Source: Vagococcus allomyrinae
GTDB lineage: Bacteria; Bacillota; Bacilli; Lactobacillales; Vagococcaceae
Reading direction: 5' to 3'
Assembly (NCBI RefSeq): GCF_017829975.1
Contig: NZ_JAEEGA010000015.1
Span: 62,001-126,000, forward strand
DNA length: 64,000 nucleotides
In this document: positions 46,715 to 59,330 of the stretch, piece after piece
Layout of the letters: every line of letters starts with the position of its first letter
Numbering within the stretch: the stretch's first letter is position 1
Program-made: the position numbers and the translations under genes
The notes under the pieces: generated by a model
Seen by the model: the letters and a program-made list of their open reading frames with translations, nothing else
Told to the model about the DNA's origin: nothing
Database searches by the model: none

Positions 46715-48037
46715 ATGGATAAGTTTAATGCTTTTATGGAAAGAACGTTGGTGCCGGTCGCAACAAAACTGAATAATCAACGACATGTGGCGGCAATTCG
46801 GGATGCTTTTATGTTTATTTTCCCTTTGACCATGGCATCGTCAATCGTGATATTATTGAATAATTTAATTTTTTCGAAAGAAGGATTTTTAGCTAAAATT
46901 CTTTTTTTACCAAAGTTTTTCCCTAACTTAGAATCGGCTCAAAAAGTCTTGGCTTCAGCTGCTAATGGAACGATTAACATTATGTCGATTTTTATTGCTT
47001 TTTTAGTGGCAAGTTTACTAGCAAAACATTTTAAAGCGGATGATATGTTAGCGGGATTGACGAGTATTGCCTGTTTTGTCATATTGTATCCGGCACCATT
47101 TGGTTTGAAAAACGGACCGAACGTCATGGAAACCACCTATCTAGGTGCCCAAGGGCTATTTGTTGCCATGTTAGTTGGGTGTTTAATCGGTGAATTTTTA
47201 CCTAAGCTCTTTAAGAATGAGCGCTTAAAAATCAACATGCCAGAAATGGTACCGCCGGCGGTTTCGCGTTCATTTTCAGGTTTGATTCCGATTGTGATCA
47301 TGATTATGTTGGCGTCGATCCTCAGCTATGCTATCTCCTTATTTGCCCCTAATGGGATTAATGAGGTGATCTACAATACCATTCAAACCCCATTACGAAA
47401 TATCGGCGGTAATTTATTTGGAGTTCTAATGATTGCCTTTACGCAAAATTTATTGTGGGCGATCGGTATTCACGGACCAAATACACTAAACGCTGTTCGT
47501 GCTGCGATTTTTACAGAGCCTGACATGGCGAATTTGGCTCATATAAATGATACTGGAAGTCTGAGTGATATTCCTTATCCAGAGACTTGGGGAATGCTAA
47601 ATGACGCTTTTGCTAATATGGGTGGAAGTGGTATGACTTTGGGGTTAATCATCGCCATTTTTATTGCTTCACGGCGACCGGAATATAAAGAAATCGCTAA
47701 AATGTCCTTTATTCCTGGCTTGTTCAATATTAACGAACCGTTAATTTTTGGCTTACCTATTGTCTTAAATCCGATATTAGTGGTGCCCTTTGTGCTTACG
47801 CCAATGGTTAATATAATGGTTGGTTACTTTGCGACGATCGTTCTCAAGATTATTCCTTCGCCAGCGATCGGTGTGCCTTGGACAACACCAGGACCTTTGA
47901 TTCCTTTCCTTGGAACAGGCGGTAATTTCTTAGCGTTAATCATCGGTTTTGTCTGTTTAGGAATTTCTATTTTGATCTACTTACCATTTGTTATAGCGGC
48001 AAATAAAGCGGCTGAAAAAGAGCGACAAGCACAATAA
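46715..48037 (+). CDS. PTS system cellobiose/beta-glucoside-type EIIC permease
   Basis: A 440-residue membrane transporter with about ten segments, of the lactose/cellobiose EIIC family. Recognisable features are the start FMERTLVPVATKLNNQRHVAAIRDAF and the substrate-site region NINEPLIFGLPIVLNP (about 344-359), plus PWTTPGPL near the end. It needs separate EIIA and EIIB proteins, which are not encoded next to it. With the downstream phospho-beta-glucosidase it should import and phosphorylate a beta-glucoside such as cellobiose. ATG follows AAGGAG. Confidence 0.92.
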   Translation: MDKFNAFMERTLVPVATKLNNQRHVAAIRDAFMFIFPLTMASSIVILLNNLIFSKEGFLAKILFLPKFFPNLESAQKVLASAANGTINIMSIFIAFLVASLLAKHFKADDMLAGLTSIACFVILYPAPFGLKNGPNVMETTYLGAQGLFVAMLVGCLIGEFLPKLFKNERLKINMPEMVPPAVSRSFSGLIPIVIMIMLASILSYAISLFAPNGINEVIYNTIQTPLRNIGGNLFGVLMIAFTQNLLWAIGIHGPNTLNAVRAAIFTEPDMANLAHINDTGSLSDIPYPETWGMLNDAFANMGGSGMTLGLIIAIFIASRRPEYKEIAKMSFIPGLFNINEPLIFGLPIVLNPILVVPFVLTPMVNIMVGYFATIVLKIIPSPAIGVPWTTPGPLIPFLGTGGNFLALIIGFVCLGISILIYLPFVIAANKAAEKERQAQ

Positions 48038-49489
<1,452 letters not shown>

Positions 49490-49496
49490 TCAAGTA

Positions 49497-49531
49497 AAAG
49501 AGATTAGGGAAACCTAGTCTTTTTTCTTTTC
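49497..49531 (+). terminator. Terminator of the beta-glucoside operon
   Basis: GATTAGG (49502-49508) pairs with CCTAGTC (49513-49519), flanked by AAAAGA and TTTTTTCTTTT. Confidence 0.85.
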
Positions 49532-49669
49532 AATTGAGTCCAGTCAGTTAGGTTAAGTGAAGAAAATGAGCAGTCAAGTTTATGATAGAACTTTTTGAGT
49601 CAATAAACAGAAAAGATGGCAGTAATATGCTATAATGTACAAGTTATCTTATGAATGAGAGGTAAGAGG

Positions 49670-50581
49670 ATGGACGGTATTTTACCATTGTGGAAAGAAC
49701 GTGGAATGACCAGTCATGACTGTGTCTTTAAGTTGCGTAAAATTTTACATACAAAAAAAGTAGGCCATGGGGGGACATTAGATCCTGATGTTGATGGCGT
49801 ATTGCCGATTTGTATTGGCAAAGGCACTAAAATAATTGAATATTTACAAGATAGTGGCAAGACTTATGTCGGTGAGATTACCTTAGGTTTTTCTACGACG
49901 ACAGAAGATGCCAGCGGTGAAATAGTGGCTCAATCAGTTGTTGAAACAGCACCGACACTGGCAGAAATCGATGAAATAATGGAACAAATGGTTGGGACGA
50001 TCACTCAGGTTCCGCCGATGTATTCAGCGGTTAAAGTGAATGGCAAGCGTCTTTATGAATATGCTCGGGAAGGACTGGCAGTCGAGCGACCTAAGCGACA
50101 GGCGGAGATTCACTATTTTAAACGAACATCTGAACCGGTGGTCAAACAAGCTGGCACTTTATCGTGGACTTTTGAAGTGGGCTGTGGCAAAGGGACTTAT
50201 GTTAGAACACTGGCAGTCGATACTGGCGCTAAACTAGGGTATCAGGCGCATATGTCGGATTTAACGCGAACTGGCAGTGCTGGGTTTACAGCGAATGAAT
50301 GCGTCACGTTGCAAGAGGTAGCGGAATTAATGGAAAAAGCTGACCATTCTTTTCTGTTGCCAATTGAACGATCAGTCACCATGTTCGAACGTTTGGACAT
50401 CAGTGATCAACAGTATCAAATTGTTCGCAATGGCGGTTTTTTAGCTTTAGATGAATTAGAGGTAACAGATGAATCAGGCATGATTGCTTTATTTTATCAA
50501 GAGCGTCTGATCAGTATTTATGCCCAACACCCAACGAAACAAGCATTTTTAAAACCAGTCAAAGTGTTACGAAACGACTAG
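49670..50581 (+). CDS. truB: tRNA pseudouridine(55) synthase TruB
   Basis: Makes pseudouridine 55 in the T-loop of tRNAs. 303 residues from ATG 49670, behind GAGAGGTAAGAGG. The catalytic motif HGGTLDPDVDGVLPICIG (about residues 38-55) contains the essential Asp, and SAVKVNGKRLYEYAR follows. It has a C-terminal PUA-like extension. TATAAT at 49631-49636 is a likely -10. ribF follows after 18 bases, the classic pair. Confidence 0.95.
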   Translation: MDGILPLWKERGMTSHDCVFKLRKILHTKKVGHGGTLDPDVDGVLPICIGKGTKIIEYLQDSGKTYVGEITLGFSTTTEDASGEIVAQSVVETAPTLAEIDEIMEQMVGTITQVPPMYSAVKVNGKRLYEYAREGLAVERPKRQAEIHYFKRTSEPVVKQAGTLSWTFEVGCGKGTYVRTLAVDTGAKLGYQAHMSDLTRTGSAGFTANECVTLQEVAELMEKADHSFLLPIERSVTMFERLDISDQQYQIVRNGGFLALDELEVTDESGMIALFYQERLISIYAQHPTKQAFLKPVKVLRND

Positions 50582-50599
50582 AGAAAAGGAAGTTTACCA

Positions 50600-51550
50600 A
50601 TGAAAGTAATTGAAATTCATCATCCTTATAAATTAGAGCAAATTCCTCAAGAAGACGTGGTATTAGTCTTAGGTTTTTTTGATGGTGTCCATTGTGGCCA
50701 TCAGGAAGTTATCCGTCGAGGGAAAGCTGAAGCTGAGAAAAGAGGCCTAAAATTAGCTGTGATGACCTTTAATCAACACCCTTCGATCGTCTTTCAAAAA
50801 ATTCAACCTGAGACGATGAAATATCTGACCACGATTGAACAAAAAGAGCGGCGAATGGCTGACCTAGGCGTTGATTATTTGTACATTGTTGAGTTTACAT
50901 CGGCATTTGCTAGTTTAGCTCCGCAAGAGTTTGTTGATCAGTACATTGTGGGGCTTCACGGGAAAGTAGCGGTAGCGGGATTTGACTATACCTATGGTCC
51001 AAGGGAAATCGCGACAATGGCGAATTTGCCCAAGTATACTCGCAATCGTGTGGAGATTATAACGGTGCCGAAACAAATGACGAACGATAAGAAAATCAGT
51101 TCCAGTGAGATTCGTGAATTAATGGCAGCCGGTGCGATGGAAGAAGTCGCCAGTTATTTAGGCTACGTTTATGAAATTGAAGGAACCGTGGTTCATGGTG
51201 ACGCTCGCGGACGAACTTTAGGTTTTCCAACGGCTAATATTAAAGTGCCATCTAGCGTCCGTCTGCCTCGCAAAGGAGTTTATGCGGTTAAAATTAAAGT
51301 TGCGAAAACTTGGTATTTAGGAATGGCTCAAATCGGCCGTAACATTACCTTCGAACCAGGTCGAGATGTAACAGTGGAAGTGAATATCTTAGCGTTCAAT
51401 CAAGATATTTATGGCGAGCAAGTTGCGGTCGAATGGCATCATTACTTGAGAGATGAAGTTAAGTTTACAGGTGTTGAAGGCTTAATTGCTCAACTTAAGC
51501 AAGATCAGCAAGATACTTTAGACTATTTTAAGGAAAAGTCAGACGATTAA
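50600..51550 (+). CDS. ribF: Bifunctional riboflavin kinase/FAD synthetase RibF
   Basis: Phosphorylates riboflavin to FMN and adenylates it to FAD. 316 residues. The N-terminal nucleotidyltransferase domain has GFFDGVHCGHQEVI (about 26-39) and SSSEIRELM (about 170-178). The C-terminal kinase domain has GDARGRTLGFPTANI (about 202-216). It is downstream of truB and ends at a strong terminator. Confidence 0.96.
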   Translation: MKVIEIHHPYKLEQIPQEDVVLVLGFFDGVHCGHQEVIRRGKAEAEKRGLKLAVMTFNQHPSIVFQKIQPETMKYLTTIEQKERRMADLGVDYLYIVEFTSAFASLAPQEFVDQYIVGLHGKVAVAGFDYTYGPREIATMANLPKYTRNRVEIITVPKQMTNDKKISSSEIRELMAAGAMEEVASYLGYVYEIEGTVVHGDARGRTLGFPTANIKVPSSVRLPRKGVYAVKIKVAKTWYLGMAQIGRNITFEPGRDVTVEVNILAFNQDIYGEQVAVEWHHYLRDEVKFTGVEGLIAQLKQDQQDTLDYFKEKSDD

Positions 51551-51558
51551 TAACAGAA

Positions 51559-51601
51559 CAATCCAAGGACCCTTTCTAACTGAGGGTCCTTGGATTTTTA
51601 T
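51559..51601 (+). terminator. Terminator of truB-ribF
   Basis: AATCCAAGGACCCT (51560-51573) pairs perfectly with AGGGTCCTTGGATT (51583-51596), then Ts. Confidence 0.93.
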
Positions 51602-51712
51602 CACAAATGGTGATTTCAGTCACTGGCTATTTCAGAGAGAGTATGGTAAGTTTTAGGTGGTTTTTGACATTGGTAATTTGCTGACTTTAGGGGAAATAGA
51701 AGGTGGTGTAAG

Positions 51713-52546
51713 ATGAAGTTAGATCAAGAAGAGGTCTTAGGAGAGCTCTATAACTTACTATTAAATAAAGGTACCAGAGAGTGGGAACGGGGACAGTTAA
51801 ACACAACCAAAGAGGCTGTTGAGAGTGGTGGGAAGCTCAAGGAGCAACTCGCCATTCTAGAGGCTCAATTACGGCCTTTAGCTAGTAGAAATAATTTAAC
51901 ACCGGATGTAGCGGATTTTTATTTAAAAATTAAGGACGAACCAGAAGGCCACATTGCCTTTGATTTCGAGAAACACCTCCTAAGTGACCTGAAAAATCAA
52001 GAACGAGCTATTTTTGCTGGCGGTTGTTTTTGGTGTATGGTGGAGCCTTTTGAAAAACGGCCAGGGATTATTTCCGTATTATCAGGTTATACTGGCGGAG
52101 AGCTAGCTTCGCCCACTTATGACCAAGTCAGTGGCGGTTATACAAACCATGTTGAAGCAGTCGAAATAATTTTCGACACTCGTTTAGTAAGTTACGCTCA
52201 ATTGTTGGCACTATACTGGCAGCTGATTGATCCAACAGACGCGTTTGGTCAATTTCAAGATAGAGGAAGTCAATATCGTTCCATTATTTTTGTTCAAAAT
52301 GAGAGTCAAAAGCAGGTGGCAGAACAAGCCAAAGCGCAAGTCATCGCTTCTGGTAAGTACACTCGGCCTATTGTTACGGAGATTCGTTTAGCCAGTCCAT
52401 TTTGGCCAGCTGAAAATTACCATCAGCAATTTTATCAGAAACAGCCGAAGAGATATCGCCGCATTAAGCGAGCGCGTCAACAATTGGTGAGGTTTCAAAG
52501 CTTGAAAGATAAAGTGCCATTAAGAAAACCCAAGCCTAAAAAGTAA
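51713..52546 (+). CDS. msrA: Peptide methionine (S)-sulfoxide reductase MsrA with N-terminal helical extension
   Basis: Repairs oxidised methionine. 277 residues, clearly longer than the usual 160-210. The catalytic domain begins near residue 97 with AIFAGGCFWCMVEPFE (the GCFWC nucleophile) and contains GYTGG, the YTNHVEAVEI glutamate region, and QDRGSQYRSII. Before it lies a charged helical stretch of about 95 residues (EEVLGELYNLLLNKGTREWE). The C-terminus is very basic (RKPKPKK). No msrB is adjacent. ATG follows GAAGGTGG. Confidence 0.9.
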   Translation: MKLDQEEVLGELYNLLLNKGTREWERGQLNTTKEAVESGGKLKEQLAILEAQLRPLASRNNLTPDVADFYLKIKDEPEGHIAFDFEKHLLSDLKNQERAIFAGGCFWCMVEPFEKRPGIISVLSGYTGGELASPTYDQVSGGYTNHVEAVEIIFDTRLVSYAQLLALYWQLIDPTDAFGQFQDRGSQYRSIIFVQNESQKQVAEQAKAQVIASGKYTRPIVTEIRLASPFWPAENYHQQFYQKQPKRYRRIKRARQQLVRFQSLKDKVPLRKPKPKK

Positions 52547-52782
52547 GTTAGCTGATCTGAAAAAGTGACTCGAGTAGGAGATGATGGTGGACTATGTTAA
52601 AATAGTTAAGGCGATTCTGCGGTGTGAGTCAAGCGCTGCCGCTGATTGTTGTTTTTGAGACTGCTGTTAGAGAGCGTTGAAAAAGTGACTTTGATCTTTG
52701 AGATGGCAATTTAGTTATTGTAGATAATCAGACATCTGGTCGATCAGATGGTCTGCTTTGTATTTTGAAAGGAACGTAAGAA
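52547..52782 (+). other. Gap between msrA and hemW with direct repeat and hairpin
   Basis: TGAAAAAGTGACT occurs at 52558-52570 and again at 52678-52690, exactly 120 bases apart. CAGACATCTG (52729-52738) pairs with CAGATGGTCTG (52745-52755), with one bulge, followed by a weakly T-rich stretch that may terminate msrA. TTAAAAT near 52614 is a possible -10. No gene is visible. Confidence 0.45.
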
Positions 52783-53961
52783 ATGATAAATAAGAAAACG
52801 ACCAGTACGGGTAAAATTGGTGCTTATATTCACATTCCCTTTTGTGAGCACATTTGCTTTTACTGCGATTTTAATAAAGTTTTTATTCAAGGTCAGCCTG
52901 TAGATGATTACATTCAAGGGTTGATTAAAGAAATTCGTTTAACAAAAGAACAGTACCCATCAGATGATACGCCGACGATTTACATTGGCGGGGGGACACC
53001 GACCTCTTTGTCAGCTAATCAGCTTGATGTGTTACTAGCAGGGATTCGTCAGGAGTTGCCATTTAATCCAGAAAATGAATTCACCGTTGAAGCCAATCCT
53101 GGTGATTTAACTCTCGATAAAATTAAGGTCCTTAAAAATCATGGCGTCAATCGTCTATCAATGGGGGTTCAGTCCTTTGATGATCGTTTGTTGAAGAAAA
53201 TTGGTCGCAAGCATTCCGCTGAAGATGTCTTTGAGACCATGCGGTTAGTGGAACAAGGGGGCATGGATAATGTGAGCATTGATTTGATCTATGCTTTACC
53301 AGGCCAAAGTATGGAGAGCTTTCAAGACACCTTAGAAAAAGCTTTAGCCCTGGACCTACCACACTATTCAATGTATTCGCTAATTTTGGAAAATAAAACG
53401 ATGTTCTATAATTGGGCTCGTCAAGGTCGCTTAAATTTACCGACAGAAGACACTGAAGGAGATATGTTTGATCTAGCAGCCTCTTTTATGGAGCGGGCCG
53501 GTCGAAAAAAATACGAAGTGAGTAATTTTGCTATTCCAGGTAAAGAAAGTCAACACAATTTAATTTACTGGAACAATGAACATTATTATGGCTTTGGGGC
53601 AGGTGCTAGTGGCTATTTGGGGGAATCTCGTTATCGCAATTATGGCCCAATTTTACATTATTTAACCCCCTTAAAGGAAGATCGTTTGCCGACGATTGAA
53701 ATCGAAACTTTAAGTCTAGTCAATCAGATGGAGGAAGAGATGTTTCTTGGTTTGCGGAAAATCGAAGGTGTTTCTTATGAAAAATTTAATCAGAAATTTC
53801 AACGGGAATTGACAAGTGTTTATGGACCGGTGATTGACCGGTTGTTACAAGCTAACATGCTTGAGCAAGTGGATGGCTTTATTCGGTTAAGCGATAAGGG
53901 GTTAATTTTAGGGAACGAAGTCTTCCAAGAATTTTTAATTGAAAAAAAACAACCCGATTAA
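52783..53961 (+). CDS. hemW: Radical SAM heme chaperone HemW
   Basis: 392 residues. The radical-SAM cluster motif is CEHICFYCDF (C-x3-C-x2-C, about residues 22-29) right after YIHIPF. It continues with GGGTPTSL, SMGVQSFDD and a C-terminal HemN-type domain. Often annotated as oxygen-independent coproporphyrinogen oxidase, but the missing fourth cysteine pattern and the position upstream of hrcA fit HemW, which hands heme to target proteins. ATG follows AAAGGAACG. Confidence 0.93.
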   Translation: MINKKTTSTGKIGAYIHIPFCEHICFYCDFNKVFIQGQPVDDYIQGLIKEIRLTKEQYPSDDTPTIYIGGGTPTSLSANQLDVLLAGIRQELPFNPENEFTVEANPGDLTLDKIKVLKNHGVNRLSMGVQSFDDRLLKKIGRKHSAEDVFETMRLVEQGGMDNVSIDLIYALPGQSMESFQDTLEKALALDLPHYSMYSLILENKTMFYNWARQGRLNLPTEDTEGDMFDLAASFMERAGRKKYEVSNFAIPGKESQHNLIYWNNEHYYGFGAGASGYLGESRYRNYGPILHYLTPLKEDRLPTIEIETLSLVNQMEEEMFLGLRKIEGVSYEKFNQKFQRELTSVYGPVIDRLLQANMLEQVDGFIRLSDKGLILGNEVFQEFLIEKKQPD

Positions 53962-53965
53962 TTAT

Positions 53966-54007
53966 GAGGTTGCTGGAAAAGACCCCTCTTTCAGCAACCT
54001 TTTATTT
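53966..54007 (+). terminator. Terminator of hemW
   Basis: AGGTTGCTG (53967-53975) pairs with CAGCAACCT (about 53992-54000), with an inner AAA/TTT extension, followed by TTTATTTT. Confidence 0.88.
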
Positions 54008-54046
54008 TGGCTGATTTTACGAATCAGGCAGCTGTTTTAAAGTGAA

Positions 54047-54073
54047 TTAGCACTCGAGCGAGTCGAGTGCTAA
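54047..54073. promoter_or_regulatory. CIRCE element 1 (HrcA operator)
   Basis: TTAGCACTC (54047-54055), nine bases, GAGTGCTAA (54065-54073): a perfect match to the CIRCE consensus arms. It lies upstream of the -35. Confidence 0.97.
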
Positions 54074-54090
54074 AAAATAATGGTTATTAG

Positions 54091-54119
54091 TTGACAAAAG
54101 GTTCGAGACTTGGTATATT
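54091..54119 (+). promoter_or_regulatory. Heat-shock operon sigma-A promoter
   Basis: TTGACA (54091-54096), 17 bases, TATATT (54114-54119), placed between the two CIRCE elements. Confidence 0.88.
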
Positions 54120-54130
54120 ATTAATTGTGA

Positions 54131-54157
54131 TTAGCACTTAAGTTTATTGAGTGCTAA
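54131..54157. promoter_or_regulatory. CIRCE element 2 (HrcA operator)
   Basis: TTAGCACTT (54131-54139), nine bases, GAGTGCTAA (54149-54157); one deviation from the consensus (T at the end of the left arm). It covers the transcription start and leader, ending 20 bases before hrcA. Confidence 0.96.
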
Positions 54158-54177
54158 AAAATAAAGAGGTGATAAGG

Positions 54178-55224
54178 ATGCTTAGTGAACGACAATTGAA
54201 TATTTTGCGTTTGATCATCCAAGTCTATACCTCTAGTGGTGCACCAGTTGGATCTAAAACGTTGATGAACGCAGGGATTAATGCTAGCTCGGCAACTATT
54301 CGTAATGACATGAGTGCTCTTGAAGAACAAGGGTTAATTGAAAAAACCCATTCTTCATCAGGACGAGTACCTTCTATTAAGGGGTATCGTTATTACGTGG
54401 ATAATCTATTACAGCCCGCTGAAGTTAGTCACACGGAGTTATCGACAATTAAACAGGCCTTTGGGCAAGAGTTTAACGCGATTAATGATATTATCAAACA
54501 ATCAGCTGATATCTTGTCTGAACTAACGAGTTACACGGCATTTTCGCTTGGACCAGAAGTAAAGGAACGACGGTTAACGGGTTTTCGAATTGTGCCTTTA
54601 AATAGTCATCAATTAATTGCGATTATTGTGACGGATAAAGGAAATGTCGAAAGTAAAGTTTTCACTATTCCTAATGAGGTGTCCAGCGAAGATATCGAAA
54701 AGATGATTAAAATCATCAATGACAAGTTAGTAGGGGAACCACTGTTGACCGTTTACCATAAACTGAGAACAGAGATTCCGATCATCCTGCAAAAATATTT
54801 CCACACACCACAAGGTATTATGGGCCTCTTCGATTCCATATTAGGACATGCCTTCGAAGAGCGAGTTTACGTTAGCGGTCGCATGAATTTATTGGATTTC
54901 GACGGGCTGACAGACTTATCCCAATTTAAGTCTGTGTATTCGTTAATGGATAACACAGATAAACTTACTTCCTTAATTGCACCACCGGAAGATGAAATTG
55001 GCATTCGAATTGGCAACGAACTAAACAATGACCTCTTGGCAAACATGAGTTTGATCTCTGCTTCTTATGAAGTATCAGGCCATGGTAGAGGAACCATTGC
55101 CTTGCTCGGGCCGACGAATATGTCCTATGCAAAAATGTTTGGATTGATTGATGCGTTTCGGTATGAGCTAGCCAGTGAGTTGGCGGATTACTATCGCACA
55201 TTGGATTCATCATCAACATTCTAA
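54178..55224 (+). CDS. hrcA: Heat-inducible transcriptional repressor HrcA
   Basis: Represses class I heat-shock genes by binding CIRCE; its folding depends on GroEL, which makes it a thermosensor. 348 residues from ATG 54178, behind AAGAGGTGATAAGG. N-terminal winged helix (LSERQLNILRLIIQVY and SSATIRNDMSALEEQGLI) and the C-terminal GAF-like and inserted dimerisation domains are recognisable. First gene of hrcA-grpE-dnaK-dnaJ. Confidence 0.96.
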   Translation: MLSERQLNILRLIIQVYTSSGAPVGSKTLMNAGINASSATIRNDMSALEEQGLIEKTHSSSGRVPSIKGYRYYVDNLLQPAEVSHTELSTIKQAFGQEFNAINDIIKQSADILSELTSYTAFSLGPEVKERRLTGFRIVPLNSHQLIAIIVTDKGNVESKVFTIPNEVSSEDIEKMIKIINDKLVGEPLLTVYHKLRTEIPIILQKYFHTPQGIMGLFDSILGHAFEERVYVSGRMNLLDFDGLTDLSQFKSVYSLMDNTDKLTSLIAPPEDEIGIRIGNELNNDLLANMSLISASYEVSGHGRGTIALLGPTNMSYAKMFGLIDAFRYELASELADYYRTLDSSSTF

Positions 55225-55246
55225 GGTTAGAAAGGAAGTCAGAGAC

Positions 55247-55813
55247 GTGACAGAAAAAAATGAAGAATTAGAGCAAGATGTGACAGAAGAAATCGAAGAA
55301 GTTGATCAAGCAAAGATTGACGAGATTTTGAAAGGCGCAGTAGAATCGGATGAAACAGACAAAACGCAAGAGGAAATCTTACAAGATCAGTTAAATGAGA
55401 TGGAAGATAAATTCTTGCGAGCTCAAGCTGAAATTGCGAATATGCGCAATAGGTTCCAAAAAGAACGAGAGGGCTCGGCGAAGTATCGTTCTCAAGATTT
55501 AGGAAAAGAATTATTGCCAGCCATCGATAATTTGGAACGTGCCTTAGCCATCGAAGTGGAAGATGAGCAAGGTAAGAGTTTGAAAAAAGGGATTGAAATG
55601 GTGATGGAAAGTGTTTTACATGCCATGAAATCAGCTGGAATTGAAGAAATTCCTGCTCTAGGCGAAACTTTTGATCCTAACTTACATCAGGCGGTGCAAA
55701 CCATGCCAGTTGAAGAGGGACAAAAAGTGGATCAAATCGTTCAAGTCTTACAAAAAGGTTATATCTTGCAAGACCGTGTCTTGCGTCCAACGATGGTCAT
55801 CGTTGCCCAGTAA
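55247..55813 (+). CDS. grpE: Nucleotide exchange factor GrpE
   Basis: Releases ADP from DnaK. 188 residues from the GTG at 55247, behind GAAAGGAAG; an earlier start inside hrcA is unlikely. An acidic N-terminus precedes the long coiled coil (about 45-95, RAQAEIANMRNRFQKERE). The beta-wing domain has FDPNLHQAVQTMPVEE and VLRPTMVIVAQ at the end. Confidence 0.96.
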   Translation: MTEKNEELEQDVTEEIEEVDQAKIDEILKGAVESDETDKTQEEILQDQLNEMEDKFLRAQAEIANMRNRFQKEREGSAKYRSQDLGKELLPAIDNLERALAIEVEDEQGKSLKKGIEMVMESVLHAMKSAGIEEIPALGETFDPNLHQAVQTMPVEEGQKVDQIVQVLQKGYILQDRVLRPTMVIVAQ

Positions 55814-55869
55814 TACTTCGCTGACTCGGCTATGCCGCAGTCGCTAATAATAAAAAAATTAAAAGATGA

Positions 55870-57714
<1,845 letters not shown>

Positions 57715-57726
57715 AAGTCTGAACGT

Positions 57727-57762
57727 GGAAAGCCATTAGCAGTTTGCTTTTGGCTTTTCCTA
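57727..57762 (+). terminator. Possible partial terminator between dnaK and dnaJ
   Basis: GGAAA and GCCA (57729-57737) pair with TGGC and TTTTCC (57752-57761). The following stretch is only modestly T-rich, so read-through into dnaJ is likely; TATGAT near 57847 may be an extra dnaJ promoter -10. Confidence 0.45.
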
Positions 57763-57906
57763 CTTCTACTTTAAATCCAGCAGTTTAGTTTGATAATTTG
57801 ACAATTTGTTTCACGAAAAATGGTTTAGTATTTTGTTGATATATGGTATGATTTACTAGGCTCTGGAAACAGAAAAAACTAGAGAATAGATGTGGAGGGA
57901 AAACCC

Positions 57907-59073
57907 ATGGCGAAGAGAGACTATTATGAAGTTCTGGGTGTGTCCAAAAGCGCAACAGATGATGAAATAAAAAAAGCTTATCGGAAGCTCTCGAAACAAT
58001 ATCATCCAGATATTAATAAAGAGGCTGATGCGGAAGATAAATTTAAAGAAGTTTCAGAAGCGTATGAAATTTTAAGCGATCCCCAAAGAAGAGCGGCCTA
58101 TGATCAATATGGTCACGCTAGCACCGATCCTAATTATGGTGGCGGTGGCTTCGGTGGCGGCGGCTTTGAAGGTTTCGGCGGCGGTGGCAGCTTTGGCGGA
58201 TTTGAAGATATTTTTGAATCATTTTTTGGTGGTGGCGGTGGTCGTTCGGCTAACCCAAATGCACCAAGACAAGGATCAGATTTACAATACTCATTAAATT
58301 TAAAGTTTGAAGAAGCGATTTTTGGCATTGAAAAAACCGTGAAGTTTAACCGTGAGGATTCGTGTAGTACTTGTTCCGGTAGTGGTGCAAAACCTGGTAC
58401 GAAGCCTGAAACATGTTCTAAGTGTCATGGTCAAGGAACAATCAATGTGGAAAGACAAACGCCTCTTGGTCGCGTGATGACTCGTCAAACATGTGATCAA
58501 TGTGGTGGTGCTGGCCAAACTATTAAAGACCCTTGTAACGACTGTCATGGAACTGGTCGCGTTAAGAAAAAACATGCGGTTAAAGTTAACGTGCCAGCTG
58601 GTGTGGAAGATGGCCAACAAATGCGCTTAGCAGGTCAAGGTGAAGCTGGTGTTAATGGTGGACCATACGGGGATCTATATGTGGTTTTCCACGTGGAAGA
58701 AAGTGATTTATACGATCGTGATGGGTCTGAAATCTATTACGATTTACCATTGAGCTTTGTTCAAGCCGCACTCGGTGATGAGTTGGAAGTCCCAACGGTT
58801 CATGGTAAAGTTAAATTGAAGATTCCTGCTGGCACGCAAACAGGGACTACTTTCCGCTTACGCGGTAAAGGTGCGCCTAAGCTACGTGGTAGTGGCAATG
58901 GTGACCAACAAGTCTCCGTTAAGATCATTACACCTAAGAACTTAAGTGACGCTCAGAAACGTGCTTTAAGAGAGTTTGCTGAAGCGGGCGGCGATAAAGT
59001 TGAGGAACAAGAAGAAGGTTTTTTCGATAAAATGAAAGATGCCTTTAACTTTGATCAAAAGAAAAAAAGATAG
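57907..59073 (+). CDS. dnaJ: Chaperone DnaJ (Hsp40)
   Basis: Stimulates DnaK ATPase and delivers substrates. 388 residues from ATG 57907, behind TGGAGGG. J domain (1-70) with the HPD motif in QYHPDINK, a glycine- and phenylalanine-rich region (about 75-115), then four zinc-finger repeats ([32 protein letters not shown]). The substrate-binding C-terminus follows. Last gene of the heat-shock operon. Confidence 0.97.
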   Translation: MAKRDYYEVLGVSKSATDDEIKKAYRKLSKQYHPDINKEADAEDKFKEVSEAYEILSDPQRRAAYDQYGHASTDPNYGGGGFGGGGFEGFGGGGSFGGFEDIFESFFGGGGGRSANPNAPRQGSDLQYSLNLKFEEAIFGIEKTVKFNREDSCSTCSGSGAKPGTKPETCSKCHGQGTINVERQTPLGRVMTRQTCDQCGGAGQTIKDPCNDCHGTGRVKKKHAVKVNVPAGVEDGQQMRLAGQGEAGVNGGPYGDLYVVFHVEESDLYDRDGSEIYYDLPLSFVQAALGDELEVPTVHGKVKLKIPAGTQTGTTFRLRGKGAPKLRGSGNGDQQVSVKIITPKNLSDAQKRALREFAEAGGDKVEEQEEGFFDKMKDAFNFDQKKKR

Positions 59074-59091
59074 TCTTTAACAATCATAATT

Positions 59092-59150
59092 GAGACATTA
59101 TTTCAGTTCTTCTGTCAGAAGGATGAACCGAAATAATGCCTCTTTTTTTT
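59092..59150 (+). terminator. Terminator of the heat-shock operon
   Basis: GAGACATTATTTC and GTTC (59092-59109) pair with GAAC and GAAATAATGCCTC (about 59124-59142) with two mismatches, followed by eight Ts. Confidence 0.92.
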
Positions 59151-59330
59151 GTGTGGAAAGGCAGGCGCTCTCTCAATGCGCCGCGAATATCACTCCACAG
59201 AAGACCTACCGCTCATCATGCTTCTTAGAAGTCGGGGGTTTGAGGAGCTAATTTTAACTCTTTGTAGTATAGTAGAGGTCAGATAAACCATGAGTAGTCA
59301 GAGGGAAACAAGGAGAATGGAGGAATGACC

